The notes beneath the pieces are model-generated. The model searched no databases. It was not told where the DNA came from and saw only the letters and a program-made list of their open reading frames with translations. 26,611 bases of DNA from SLLW01 sp964388615 (GTDB lineage: Bacteria > Bacteroidota > Rhodothermia > Balneolales > Natronogracilivirgulaceae): positions 1 through 26,611 of the forward strand of contig CAYMBG010000025.1 of the NCBI GenBank assembly GCA_964388615.1, written 5' to 3'. Below, one piece after another: positions 8,731 through 17,820 of the stretch (its first letter is position 1; each line of letters starts with the position of its first letter). The translations under genes were made by a program, and so were the position numbers.

Positions 8731-9816
8731 TTATCTTGTTGAAAGCAACTGTCCGTGTCGGACGGGCTGCTCTGACCGGGCCACATAGGACTCTCCTGCA
8801 GCGAGTCCGGATATAACCTCAACATCCTCCCCGTAGACGTGACCTGTTCTGACCCAGCGGAGCACCGCCCGTTGATCGGAAGAAAGTGTGTAAATGCCGG
8901 TGAGCTGTCCCCTTTCAACCAAAGCGGAACGGGGAATAAGCAACGCAGGCTCATCATCGAGCGCCACTGAAACCTCGGCAAACTGCCCGCTTTTCAGGCT
9001 TCTGTTGTATTGATCGTCCGATAATTCTGCTTCAATGGCATACTGTCGACTGGCTGGATCACCAACTTGGCTGATGGAAGTCAGTCTTGCCTGCGCATGA
9101 TGAATATCAGCTGAGGCAACAGACACGGCCACTTCGAGTCCGGCTTCCACCCGGTTGATAATATGCTCAGGTACGGTTGCCGTTATTTTAAGTGCTTCGG
9201 GATCTGCTATTGAAACAATCGGGTGGCCCGGAGTAGCCATATCACCCTCTTTGAGATGCTTGCGGCTGATAATCCCGTCAAATGGAGCCCGGATAACGGT
9301 GTACCCCAGCATTTCATCCACTTCCCGCAGTCCGGCCTCAAGAGCTTCCATATTCGCCCGGGCTATTTCGTACATGGTGGATATATCATCCAACTCCTTT
9401 GATGTAGCGCTCTCCTCGGCATAGAGGTTCTGAATGCGCTCATAGTTCTTTCTTGTGTTTTCCAGGTTGGCCTCAGCCTGAACCTTGTTCGCCCCGAGCT
9501 GATTTTGCTGTGCCAGGATCTGGTCATCTTTCACCCTGGCAAGTATATCTCCCTTACGCACCTCATCACCGACATCCACAAGGACCCCGGTCAGTGTACC
9601 CATTAAGATAGTACTTAAATTTGACCGGTTTTTGCTCTCAACCTGACCCGGAAACCGGTGAGTACTTTCAGCACTTCGCGTTTCTGCGGTTTCAACGTCC
9701 ACCTGCACCCGTGACTCGGCCGCCTGCTGATCCGTATCGGACGTGCAACTGGTCACCGTAAGTCCGGCCAGTACAAACAGGGGCAACATAACTGATGTGG
9801 TACTTAGTATTTTCAT
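8731..9816 (-). CDS. RND periplasmic adaptor (membrane fusion) lipoprotein
   Basis: 361 aa. It has a lipoprotein signal with lipobox LTVTSC (C24), then the HlyD/AcrA layout: a first beta strand segment, a biotinyl-lipoyl half (TILMGTLTGVLVDVGDEVRKGDILARV), and a coiled-coil hairpin (about 100-165, rich in Gln/Glu/Ala). A second lipoyl half (YTVIRAPFDGIISRKHLKEGDMATPG) and beta-barrel and membrane-proximal domains follow. It links the inner-membrane RND pump to the outer-membrane channel. It sits 42 bp upstream of rnd and 30 bp downstream of the TolC-like gene, so all are in one transcription unit. Confidence 0.94.
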   Translation of the reverse strand: MKILSTTSVMLPLFVLAGLTVTSCTSDTDQQAAESRVQVDVETAETRSAESTHRFPGQVESKNRSNLSTILMGTLTGVLVDVGDEVRKGDILARVKDDQILAQQNQLGANKVQAEANLENTRKNYERIQNLYAEESATSKELDDISTMYEIARANMEALEAGLREVDEMLGYTVIRAPFDGIISRKHLKEGDMATPGHPIVSIADPEALKITATVPEHIINRVEAGLEVAVSVASADIHHAQARLTSISQVGDPASRQYAIEAELSDDQYNRSLKSGQFAEVSVALDDEPALLIPRSALVERGQLTGIYTLSSDQRAVLRWVRTGHVYGEDVEVISGLAAGESYVARSEQPVRHGQLLSTR

Positions 9817-9846
9817 GGCTCTATCCTTTTTGATCTTTTTGTGTGT

Positions 9847-11220
9847 TTAAATATTCGTTTCCAGCAACATTTCCAGGGCGGCAATACTCATATTGTATTT
9901 ATATCGCGCCATAATCTTTTTAAGCCGGGCTTCGGCAAGTTTGGTTTCGGCCTCGAGCAGATCCGTGGTTCGCTCCAGACCTTCATTGTAGCGGTTTGTC
10001 CGTATGCGCACATCCTCGGAGGATTGCCGGATGGACTCTTCGGTGACGGCCAGCTCCTGTTCCGCGTGATTAAGGTTACGCAAAGCCTGACGTACCCGAT
10101 TCTCCTGATCAAGGCGATTGTTCCGCTGCATCGACTGCGCCTGGCGAAGGCCGGCACGTGCCTCACTCACTTTTCCGGCTTTACGGTATCCTGAAAAAAG
10201 ATTCCAGGTCAGATTTGCACCAATCATGTAAGAAGACGCGTCAAACCCGGCAAAGTCATTGTCATTGAATTCATAAGTGCCGAAAAGATTCACCGATGGC
10301 AAAAAATGGAACCGCGCTGACTGAACCATCTTTTCAGCTGCTTCCACTTGATGCGCGATCGCTCTGGTCCGGGCGTTTTCCATTTCCCTGACAGCCTCGG
10401 TTTGTTCAAGATCCGGCGCAGCAGGTAAGCCAAGTTCATCCTCCGGATGGATGACAACAGAGCCATCCATACCCAGAATCAGTGCCAGTTCTTCACGGAC
10501 CGAAGACAGATCGTTTTCAATATTCATTTTTCGGCTTTCCATCTCCAGCTCATATACACGTGCGGAAAGGAAGTCCTCTTTGCTTAACATTCCCTGTTCA
10601 TAAAAGTTACGAGCCTGACGACGATGCTCACCCGCGGTTTCAAGAGCCGACTCAATAACAACCAGCTGCCGCTGATGCAGGACCAGGTTGTAGTAATACT
10701 CCTTTACCTGATAGCGCACGTTGGATTGGGCTCCTTTCAATTTTTCATCGGCCGCTTTACTTTGACTCCTTACCGCTTGTCTTTGCAAGTACCTGTCTGC
10801 GTTGACCAAAGGCTGACGCACCTGAAAACGGGCCGTATAGTTTTCATAAGATCCCGGATCATTCAACAAAGCAGGGTTGAAATCCTGCTGGCCCACCACC
10901 TCCTGCTTGAGTTTGAAGCCGAATACATTCAACGGGTCATTTGTGGATATGGCATCGTACTCAAACGAAAGCTGCGGAAGAAAAGCAGCACGTGTCTGTT
11001 GATACCGGGCACGGAACATTTCTGCCTCATATCCCGCCTGTTCAATGGAAAAGTTCTGATCTAACGCCAGGTCAATCGCTTCATTCAAGCCAAGAGAAAC
11101 AGTTTGAGCCCGGCTTTCATGTACTTGTGCATGAACATGCGAAAGTCCCATGGTCAAGACAAAAAAGGTCAGAATCGTTACCTGCCTGATTTTGGGGAAA
11201 ATGGAAATTTTGGTATTCAT
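9847..11220 (-). CDS. TolC-family outer membrane efflux channel
   Basis: 457 aa, typical for the OEP family. It has a signal peptide with likely cleavage after HAQ (residue 32). It then has two repeats of the OEP helix-strand pattern: LNEAIDLALDQNFSIEQAGYE...ARYQQTRAAFLPQLSFEYD early in the first half, and AEKMVQSARFHFLPSVNLFGTYEF with IGANLTWNLFSGYRKAGKV in the second half. The C-terminus contains the usual RYNEGLERTTDLLEAETKLAEARL segment. It should form a trimeric outer-membrane barrel with a periplasmic alpha tunnel. First gene of the tolC-mfp-rnd-PII-like operon; the promoter must lie in the 328-bp region shared with the divergent YjiH-type gene. Confidence 0.94.
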   Translation of the reverse strand: MNTKISIFPKIRQVTILTFFVLTMGLSHVHAQVHESRAQTVSLGLNEAIDLALDQNFSIEQAGYEAEMFRARYQQTRAAFLPQLSFEYDAISTNDPLNVFGFKLKQEVVGQQDFNPALLNDPGSYENYTARFQVRQPLVNADRYLQRQAVRSQSKAADEKLKGAQSNVRYQVKEYYYNLVLHQRQLVVIESALETAGEHRRQARNFYEQGMLSKEDFLSARVYELEMESRKMNIENDLSSVREELALILGMDGSVVIHPEDELGLPAAPDLEQTEAVREMENARTRAIAHQVEAAEKMVQSARFHFLPSVNLFGTYEFNDNDFAGFDASSYMIGANLTWNLFSGYRKAGKVSEARAGLRQAQSMQRNNRLDQENRVRQALRNLNHAEQELAVTEESIRQSSEDVRIRTNRYNEGLERTTDLLEAETKLAEARLKKIMARYKYNMSIAALEMLLETNI

Positions 11221-11548
11221 TGGGTTACTATTTTGCGGTCATTGTAGTTGCGTTGATGTTCGGGGTATAGATACCACATATGTACTGTACGGGATTTACT
11301 AAAGCTCAGATTGTGGGCCGGATGCGCAGCACCGGTCCGAATGCCTACTATTAATATATGTATTTATATAGCTATATACAACAATACACAAAATCCTCTT
11401 GTACTATCCCTTCAATATAGATAAATTATGAACTTTTGTTAATCATCCTTTTTTACCTGCCCATACACGAACAGCGCAAATCCGACCCGATACCGGAAAG
11501 TCACAAACTACTGGTAAGCAAATAACAAAGATTGATATTACCCCTATT
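11221..11548. promoter_or_regulatory. Divergent intergenic region between the efflux operon and the YjiH-like gene
   Basis: 328 bp without a gene between divergent starts, so promoters for both directions are expected here. The centre (about 11340-11450) is very AT-rich and contains a perfect 14-bp palindrome, TATATAGCTATATA, at 11365-11378. That is a reasonable candidate for an operator or overlapping -10 elements. I cannot assign -35/-10 boxes with confidence, and no regulator gene is adjacent. Confidence 0.4.
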
Positions 11549-12910
11549 TTGGATACACGATCAGACCAACATTTTTTCAACCTGAAGAACTTTTTCACAT
11601 TTCTGCTACCATCGCTGATCGGTATTGGTATGTTTCTCATCCCTTTCTCGATTGATGGTTCTATTAATGTAGGCATGGGAATACTTGCATACGGGCTAAT
11701 GGATATTTTGGGCAAAACCCTGCCAATTATTGCAGTGTCCATTTTCTGGATATCGGTTCTGATCACACTCTATGTAAAACTATCTCGTCCTGTCTGGGCA
11801 GAAAGCGGCATTATGGAAGAGATTTTCCATACCGGTCCGGTATGGTTTTTTTTACGTCTCATGGGAGCAGTAATGGCTACTATGACCCTGCTCCAGTATG
11901 GACCGGGATTTATCATCTCCGACGATACCGGCGGACTCATGCTGGGGGATCTCATTCCGGTTTTGTTTGCATTTTTTTTATTTGCGGCGATTTTTTTACC
12001 GTTTCTGGTCGATTATGGCTTTATGGAATTTATCGGTAGTATGGTACGCAAGCCATTCCGTTTCATTTTTAATTTACCGGGGCGGAGTGCCATTGATGCC
12101 ACAGCCTCATGGTTTGGTTCGGGTACCGTCGGTGTTCTGATTACCATGCGTCAATATGAAAACGGCTTTTACAGCCGCAGAGAATCTGCCGTCATCGCTA
12201 CCAATTTTTCGGTAGTTTCAATCGCTTTCAGTTTGGTGGTAATCAACTTTGTAGATCTCAACCACATGTTTCTGCAGTATTATAGCACAGTCATTATTTC
12301 CGGACTCATTGCAGCCATTGTCCTGCCACGCCTCTACCCGCTTTCCAGAAAAGCCGACACCTACTATGAGCCCGTAGGCCAACAGTTGACGGAAGATATC
12401 GTCTATCAAAAAAGTATATTTCTGGACTCTCTCTACAAGGCAATGGATCGTGCCAGAAAAGCGCCCGGTTTCTCGCAATTAACCAGGAAGTCGCTCTCTA
12501 ATGTAGCAGATATATTCTTTTCATTACTACCTCTGGTTTTCTCAATTGGAGTTTTGGCGCTTATCATGGCTGAATTTACACCTCTCTTCATGTGGCTCTC
12601 CTATCCCATAATCCCCTTGCTACAGCTGCTTCAGATACCAGAGGCACATACAGCCGCACCGGCAACACTAATAGGTTTCGCCGATATGTTTTTGCCTGCG
12701 GTTCTGGCCGCCGGCATTGAAAGTGACCTGACCCGTTTCGTCATAGCCGCACTTTCAGTCAGCCAACTGATTTACATGTCGGAAGTTGGTGCACTGATCA
12801 TGAAGTCCAGAATTCCACTTAACCTATGGGAACTGATTCTCATCTTTGTGTTACGTACGCTCGTCACACTTCCTATCATTACACTTATGGCCCACCTGTT
12901 TTTCTTTTAA
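11549..12910 (+). CDS. YjiH-family nucleoside-recognition (Gate) domain membrane protein
   Basis: 453 aa polytopic inner membrane protein with about ten hydrophobic segments. It begins with NFFTFLLPSLIGIGMFLIPFSIDG, followed by ITLPYV-like segments, LPGRSAIDATASWFGSGTVGVLI in the middle and a repeated Gate-type segment (APATLIGFADMFLPAVLAAGI) near the C-terminus. This matches the YjiH family of nucleoside-transporter-like Gate proteins; the transported solute is unknown. The frame has no ATG or GTG upstream (open back to a TGA at 11429), and the first internal ATG is inside TM1, so TTG at 11549 is taken as start. Divergent from the efflux operon. Confidence 0.82.
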   Translation: MDTRSDQHFFNLKNFFTFLLPSLIGIGMFLIPFSIDGSINVGMGILAYGLMDILGKTLPIIAVSIFWISVLITLYVKLSRPVWAESGIMEEIFHTGPVWFFLRLMGAVMATMTLLQYGPGFIISDDTGGLMLGDLIPVLFAFFLFAAIFLPFLVDYGFMEFIGSMVRKPFRFIFNLPGRSAIDATASWFGSGTVGVLITMRQYENGFYSRRESAVIATNFSVVSIAFSLVVINFVDLNHMFLQYYSTVIISGLIAAIVLPRLYPLSRKADTYYEPVGQQLTEDIVYQKSIFLDSLYKAMDRARKAPGFSQLTRKSLSNVADIFFSLLPLVFSIGVLALIMAEFTPLFMWLSYPIIPLLQLLQIPEAHTAAPATLIGFADMFLPAVLAAGIESDLTRFVIAALSVSQLIYMSEVGALIMKSRIPLNLWELILIFVLRTLVTLPIITLMAHLFFF

Positions 12911-13084
12911 GCCTCCCCGGTGGATAACACCCAAAAAAGATCCTCCTCCCGTCGTTCACGCTACTCTTAGCATAGAAACAAGACTTGCTAAATTATATTC
13001 CCGTTGACTTTCTTCCATTTGTTTCCATATTTTTACGCGTATATGGTTGATCTTAATAACGTAATCTACAAATCGTGAAATAAT

Positions 13085-13942
13085 ATGTTACAAAAAACAG
13101 GCATTACTTTTTTGGCAGTTTTACTTGTCTTAACAGTCTGGGGTTGTGACGATGATAGCCCTACCGGTCCTAATCTTGACGAAGTGCCCGACTCTCCTAC
13201 AATGGAAGAGGTGGACATGGACTTTTCGGTATTTTCAAATGCTCAAAATTTTGGAGCGCATAAAATAATGGATTCCGAAGACTTTGATCAGGTTCGTACT
13301 TTTCTGCAAAACAACCCTGCAGACAATCCCTACGAACAAGCCGCTCTTATGGCATTTGCAGCAGAATCCTGGTTTCAAGTTCTTGGCCAATTTCCAAACA
13401 CCTATTTCCAGCAACATCAATGGGGTGATCCCGAACGTGATGGTGATACATGGATTTGGGAGTGGCAAGTTAACATTGAAGGGGAATCGGTATCTATGGT
13501 GATCACTGCTGAACCCGTTGGCGATGAAAGACATTGGGAAATGAGATACAGCGCCCAGGGCGTTGAAGGACAAGATGATTTTGAAGATGTTCTGTTCATC
13601 GCTGCGCAGGTAGCACTTGATGGCTCAGGTGGTGCCTGGCAAATGTATAATTTTACCAGTGAACCGGATGATCCCGTTTTCAGCATGGATTATGCATTAA
13701 ACGAAGATTTGACCACTATGGTAGATCTTCGCTTTCAGGAGGAAGATGATGATGATTCCCGCATCCTCTATGAATCGGATGGGGCCACCGGTTCTCTTCA
13801 ATTATGGGGCCTTTACGGAAATCAGTCCCATAGTTTACTTAATTGGAACAACGATACCGGAACAGGTTCCATCGAAAGTCCGGATTTTCGCGATGGTGAG
13901 AGAATATGCTGGAATGACAGCTATCAGGAAACAGATTGCTGA
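13085..13942 (+). CDS. Acidic lipoprotein of unknown function
   Basis: 285 aa. It has a lipoprotein signal with lipobox LTVWGC (C21), then an acidic serine/proline linker (DDDSPTGPN) of the kind used by Bacteroidota-type lipoproteins. The rest is soluble, very acidic and rich in Trp and Asp, with strand-like segments such as WIWEWQVNIEGESVSMVITAEP and WEMRYSAQG, suggesting a beta-rich fold. Two cysteines at the extreme C-terminus (C275 and C285) could form a disulfide after export. I recognise no family or catalytic motif. A strong terminator follows, and it is likely monocistronic. Confidence 0.75.
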   Translation: MLQKTGITFLAVLLVLTVWGCDDDSPTGPNLDEVPDSPTMEEVDMDFSVFSNAQNFGAHKIMDSEDFDQVRTFLQNNPADNPYEQAALMAFAAESWFQVLGQFPNTYFQQHQWGDPERDGDTWIWEWQVNIEGESVSMVITAEPVGDERHWEMRYSAQGVEGQDDFEDVLFIAAQVALDGSGGAWQMYNFTSEPDDPVFSMDYALNEDLTTMVDLRFQEEDDDDSRILYESDGATGSLQLWGLYGNQSHSLLNWNNDTGTGSIESPDFRDGERICWNDSYQETDC

Positions 13943-13970
13943 GAAAAAAACTGAGTCCTTTTTTATTCAA

Positions 13971-13999
13971 GACGGGCACATGGTGCCCGTCTTTTTTTT
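13971..13999 (+). terminator. Rho-independent terminator after the acidic lipoprotein
   Basis: Perfect 9-bp GC-rich stem GACGGGCAC / GTGCCCGTC (13971-13979 and 13983-13991) with a 3-nt loop, followed by eight T residues. It begins 28 bp after the lipoprotein stop codon. Confidence 0.95.
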
Positions 14000-14346
14000 A
14001 CCTGCTAATCAGCAAAAAGCTCACAAATTCATAAACAAGCTCGCTTATAACATTTTTCCCTAAAAAAAGCCGTAACCCCTTAAAAAAATAATTTGCTACG
14101 CCTTTGAAGTTCCGATTGATCTATTCATAATTTATTACGATTTTGTAAAAAGGGGATAAAGACGACACACTATAACATTCAGCATCAACATACTATTTCA
14201 TACCCAATAGCGTAGTAGATATTACCTAACCGGCCTTTCGATTATTGTTTTTTTTCTACAGCAATTGAAATTGCGGCCGATAATAAACATAGAACACGTT
14301 ATCAATATTGATTACTATTAATTCGATGGTTTAAAGGGGATCTAAG
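14000..14346. promoter_or_regulatory. AT-rich leader of the response regulator gene
   Basis: About 350 bp without a credible gene. It contains an inverted repeat GCAATT-GA-AATTGC (14261-14274) located about 73 nt before the response regulator start, which is a possible operator. A GGGG-containing ribosome binding site (AAAGGGGATCTAAG) directly precedes the ATG at 14347. No clear -35/-10 pair was found. Confidence 0.35.
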
Positions 14347-14718
14347 ATGCTTAGAATTCTTTGCGTAGAAGACGACTATATTGCATCATTCATGATGCAC
14401 GAACAAATTGAGCGGATGGGACATTTTATCGTGGATAAAGTGGAAACCGGTGAAGACGCACTCGAATTATGTCAATGGGCAAAACCCGATCTGGTTTTGA
14501 TGGACATTACGCTGTCAGGTGATATGGACGGTATCGAAGCATCCAGGCGGATCCTGGATGAAATAGGAGGTGTACCGATTATTTTTATAACCGGTGTTTC
14601 AGATTTAAAAATACACGAAAAGGCAAAAGCTTTAAATCCGCACGGTTTTTTCACCAAACCGTTTGACATTCGGGAACTTCAACGATCCATTGAACACGTT
14701 TTTCGTCTTCATGTCTAA
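14347..14718 (+). CDS. Single-domain CheY-like response regulator
   Basis: 123 aa, one receiver domain and no output domain. All phosphorylation residues are present: the acidic pair within EDD (8-10), phospho-acceptor D53 (LVLMDITL), T82 (FITG) and K104 (FTKPF). The sequence resembles receivers fed by hybrid or PAS-containing histidine kinases in Bacteroidota (VEDDYIAS..., MDGIEASRRI). It must act by protein-protein interaction or phosphotransfer; no kinase is encoded nearby. It has a good ribosome binding site and a long AT-rich leader. Convergent with the cco operon. Confidence 0.93.
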   Translation: MLRILCVEDDYIASFMMHEQIERMGHFIVDKVETGEDALELCQWAKPDLVLMDITLSGDMDGIEASRRILDEIGGVPIIFITGVSDLKIHEKAKALNPHGFFTKPFDIRELQRSIEHVFRLHV

Positions 14719-14786
14719 GTATTGTGTATTGTCATCCGTTTCCGATGACCACATAATCTCCCTCATCTAACGTGTCTCACACAGAG

Positions 14787-15479
14787 TCAGTGGCAACTGC
14801 CATTGTCCGATGCAAGATCGGGACTTATGAAAGGGATTCCCAAGGCGAGGCCTCTTAAGATCAAAAGGATACCCACCAGAATCGCCAGCCAGGGCACCGC
14901 TTTTTGCAGCCTTCTTTGCCATTTGCCGGTCAGTACACCCGGGGAAACCGCCATCAAAAACATTACGGGTGCTGTACCCAATCCAAAGACTGCCATATAA
15001 ACCATACCATTCAATATTCCACCGGTGGTAACGGCTGCTGCCAATGCCACATATACCAATCCACAAGGCAAGAAGCCATTCACAATTCCGATCATCAGCA
15101 TAGATAGAGCGGAACCAGCCCGCATTAATGGCTTCATCAAGTTGTTAAACAACCGGCTGATACCGGAAAAAAGGCCACGGTCAAGTGTCCATGATTTATT
15201 CCACATCAACAAGGTAACCAGCACAATCCCGGCACCTGTTACCACAGATAATGCTTGTTGATAACCCACGAGCCAGACTCCGAGTCCCAATAAGCCCAGA
15301 ACGCCTCCTAAAATGGCATAGGTAACCGAACGGCCCACATTGTAGAGTATCCTGCCTGCAACATAACTACTTGTAACATCCCGGGCGCCGGGTAATGCAA
15401 CGGCAATGGGCCCGCACATACCAATGCAATGAGCCGAACCGGCAAAACCCAATAAAAATGCAGTCCACAAAAAATCCAT
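14787..15479 (-). CDS. SafE/UreH-type membrane protein of the cbb3 operon (TauE/SafE family, DsbD_2-like)
   Basis: 230 aa with about six membrane helices in two halves. The first begins GFAGSAHCIGMCGPI (C18 and C22) and the second GIVNGFLPCGLVYVAL (C139 with the NG..PCG motif). These are the signatures of the SafE-like (DsbD-related) branch that is regularly encoded in cco gene clusters of Bacteroidota and Proteobacteria. It also has a terminal Cys-His pair. Its position as the last gene after ccoI suggests a role in copper or thiol chemistry during oxidase assembly; sulfite export is only the historical family name. The gap from ccoI is 88 bp, the only wide gap in the operon. Confidence 0.88.
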   Translation of the reverse strand: MDFLWTAFLLGFAGSAHCIGMCGPIAVALPGARDVTSSYVAGRILYNVGRSVTYAILGGVLGLLGLGVWLVGYQQALSVVTGAGIVLVTLLMWNKSWTLDRGLFSGISRLFNNLMKPLMRAGSALSMLMIGIVNGFLPCGLVYVALAAAVTTGGILNGMVYMAVFGLGTAPVMFLMAVSPGVLTGKWQRRLQKAVPWLAILVGILLILRGLALGIPFISPDLASDNGSCH

Positions 15480-15567
15480 GATATCCGAAATTTTGTTTTT
15501 ATGTTTTCAAATGTATGTACTAAATAGATCTAAAAAACCCCGGCAAACCCATTGATTGCAAAATGGT

Positions 15568-17820
15568 TCATGTTCCTGTCACACCAGGTTTCAGGAGTTG
15601 CGCATCACTATGCCGATTCACATCCTGCTCGAGTTGTCCAAGCGATGGCTGGCTGTTGCGTAACGTAAGTGCATGAGCGGTTACAAAAAGCGAACTCAGC
15701 ATCATCGCGAGGATAGCAAAGAAAGGATGCAGCAAACCCATAAGTGCTACACCTACACCGATCAGGTTATAAAACACGGCCCAAAAGAAGTTCCCGAGGA
15801 TCGTTCTTCGTATTTTTTTGCCAAATGTCAGCATCTCTGAGACACTTTCAAGGTTGGGATGAAAAAGCACAAAATCAGCATTATTACGAATGCTCAACGT
15901 CCCTGTATACACCCCCAGTCCCAAATCTGCTTTATTGATCGCCATCAAATCGTTTGTACCGTCACCTACAAAGAGCACCTCACCTGACTTGCTCCGATAC
16001 TGGTCCACCAGTTTAGCTTTATCTTCCGGGGAACACCCCTTATGGTAGCGCACCTTGTCAATTATGCCTGGAGGAAGAGCAGTATTGGGAGGGGCGGGGT
16101 CACCGGTGATAACAACCACATCCAGACCATTCTCTTCCTTGAGCCGTTGGATTGCTTTTTCCAGGTGCGCTCTCGGCGGCTGATAAACATTCAGACGAAT
16201 CATCAGGTTTCCGTCCATAAAAAAACCAAATTCACCGTCAGATAGCGGCCCCTTACCCCGGGGGTGACTATTATTAACAAGCAGCAATTCATGTTCACAA
16301 AGTTCTGGGTTATCTGCTGAATTGCCCGGCTCACACCATACAGCACGAACTCCCTTACCTGGAATAATCTCGATTTGTTCTACCGGAACAGGCTCAAGAT
16401 CATTTTGCGCCAAATAACGCCTGATCGCGCGGGCAAACGGATGCGTTTGTCCCATCTCCATACCACCGGCCAAGCTCAGCAGGCGGTTGGTTGTCCAGGC
16501 GGGGTCATCTTCAACTTTTGATATTTCCCCCAATGCAACTCCCTCGGTAAGGGTGCCGGTCTTATCAAACATAACCAGCTTCATCTTTGAAAGCTGCTCC
16601 AGGGCACGACTCCCACCCATCGCCACTATACCCGTTCTGTGCAATCTTTGGTGGGCCACCCACAGAGCCGAAGGGGTAGATATAGCAAACGCACAAGGAC
16701 ATCCGATAAGGAGTACAGCCAGGAAAACTTCCAATGCTTTTGCTGTAGTATCCGTAACAATGTAATACAACAATCCCCCGAAAGCCGCTAACACAACAAA
16801 ATAAAGCAACATACTGGCGCCCCTGGAAGCTGCTCGCTCATAATAGCCGGGCCGAGAACGCATGGCACGGGCCTTCTTCAAGTAATCGGCAAGCGTTGAC
16901 TCCTGAAAAGTTGTTTCAACCCGTAATAACAAGCCTCCGTCAAGGCTGACACTACCTGCAGCTATTTTATGTCCGGGCTTTTTATGCACCGGTTCCGGCT
17001 CACCGCTTAAATGTGACTCATCAACAAGTCCCTCTCCGTCCTCTACAATTGCATCCACCAGAACCGGCTGTCCTGTCTCTGTTCTACAGCGATCATACTT
17101 TTCAAGGTTATGTACCGGAACCCTCATGGCTGAAAGCTTACCATCAGAACCTTCCAGGACTTTGAGTATTTCAGGTATCGACTCCGGTTCCCAAATTTTC
17201 GAATAGTCGGAAAGGCCTTTTTTTATCCGGGTATCTACAAGCAAGCTCCCGACATAAAAAGTTAAAATCATGGCGGATGTCTCGAAATAGGTGTTACCAG
17301 AGCCATTTGGGATAATTTGATCCATTCCCAGTGCAGCAACCAAAGCGCTTCCAGAGATCGTATTCCATGCCGAAAGCACAAAGGCGGCCCCGGATCCGGT
17401 AAAAATCAGTGATGCCAGGCTGAGCTTGCGATCGCGAATCTCACGAGTAAGGTTATCCAAAAAAGGTCCTGCCAGTAATAACATCACACCTGTCGCCAAC
17501 ACCAGGCTTAAATAGCGGAGAAAGCCCGGAGCCTGCTCGGCCTCAAAGTGTAGTGTCAGACTGATAAATATCAGAAAAATGGAGGCGATCAATGCCAGTG
17601 CAAATCGCAGATAAAGCAAGTTCAGTGGTGAAAGACGATCGGAAGCAGACGGCACATCATCTGATCCCTGCGATGTGTCTTGTTGATCCATTTCCCAGAC
17701 CATGCGGCAACCAAAGCAACAAAAAAGAGGGCCTGTTGTTATCTTGCGATGCTGCCCCCCTGCAACAGGCAAGCCACAATGTTTGCAGGCCGACTGTTTT
17801 TCAGCTTCCGATGAACTCAT
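15568..17820 (-). CDS. ccoI: CcoI-like copper-exporting P1B-type ATPase
   Basis: 750 aa. The N-terminus has a Cys-rich metal-binding domain (C12-x2-C15 in KHCGLPV, then C34, C35 and C38 in CCFGC) of the type found in oxidase-associated P-type ATPases. The usual HMA domain (GMTC..C) is absent, and the protein passes directly to the first membrane helix at about residue 73. P1B hallmarks are intact: A-domain SGEP at 272-275, CPC at 374-376 in the ion-binding helix, phosphorylated D419 in DKTGT, HP at 460-461 and GDGTND at 619-624. It should move Cu(I) to the periplasmic side for the CuB site of CcoN. The start overlaps the ccoP end by 20 bp and has a good ribosome binding site (AAGAGGAA) inside ccoP, indicating translational coupling. 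Confidence 0.92.
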   Translation of the reverse strand: MSSSEAEKQSACKHCGLPVAGGQHRKITTGPLFCCFGCRMVWEMDQQDTSQGSDDVPSASDRLSPLNLLYLRFALALIASIFLIFISLTLHFEAEQAPGFLRYLSLVLATGVMLLLAGPFLDNLTREIRDRKLSLASLIFTGSGAAFVLSAWNTISGSALVAALGMDQIIPNGSGNTYFETSAMILTFYVGSLLVDTRIKKGLSDYSKIWEPESIPEILKVLEGSDGKLSAMRVPVHNLEKYDRCRTETGQPVLVDAIVEDGEGLVDESHLSGEPEPVHKKPGHKIAAGSVSLDGGLLLRVETTFQESTLADYLKKARAMRSRPGYYERAASRGASMLLYFVVLAAFGGLLYYIVTDTTAKALEVFLAVLLIGCPCAFAISTPSALWVAHQRLHRTGIVAMGGSRALEQLSKMKLVMFDKTGTLTEGVALGEISKVEDDPAWTTNRLLSLAGGMEMGQTHPFARAIRRYLAQNDLEPVPVEQIEIIPGKGVRAVWCEPGNSADNPELCEHELLLVNNSHPRGKGPLSDGEFGFFMDGNLMIRLNVYQPPRAHLEKAIQRLKEENGLDVVVITGDPAPPNTALPPGIIDKVRYHKGCSPEDKAKLVDQYRSKSGEVLFVGDGTNDLMAINKADLGLGVYTGTLSIRNNADFVLFHPNLESVSEMLTFGKKIRRTILGNFFWAVFYNLIGVGVALMGLLHPFFAILAMMLSSLFVTAHALTLRNSQPSLGQLEQDVNRHSDAQLLKPGVTGT

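Noticed and set aside
10624..11064. 146-residue plus-strand frame opposite the TolC-like gene
   Set aside because: Antisense shadow of a clear gene with no family resemblance and no ribosome binding site.
14731..14749. Hairpin GTCATC/GATGAC between the response regulator and safE stops
   Set aside because: Six-bp stem with no T tract on either strand; not a convincing terminator.
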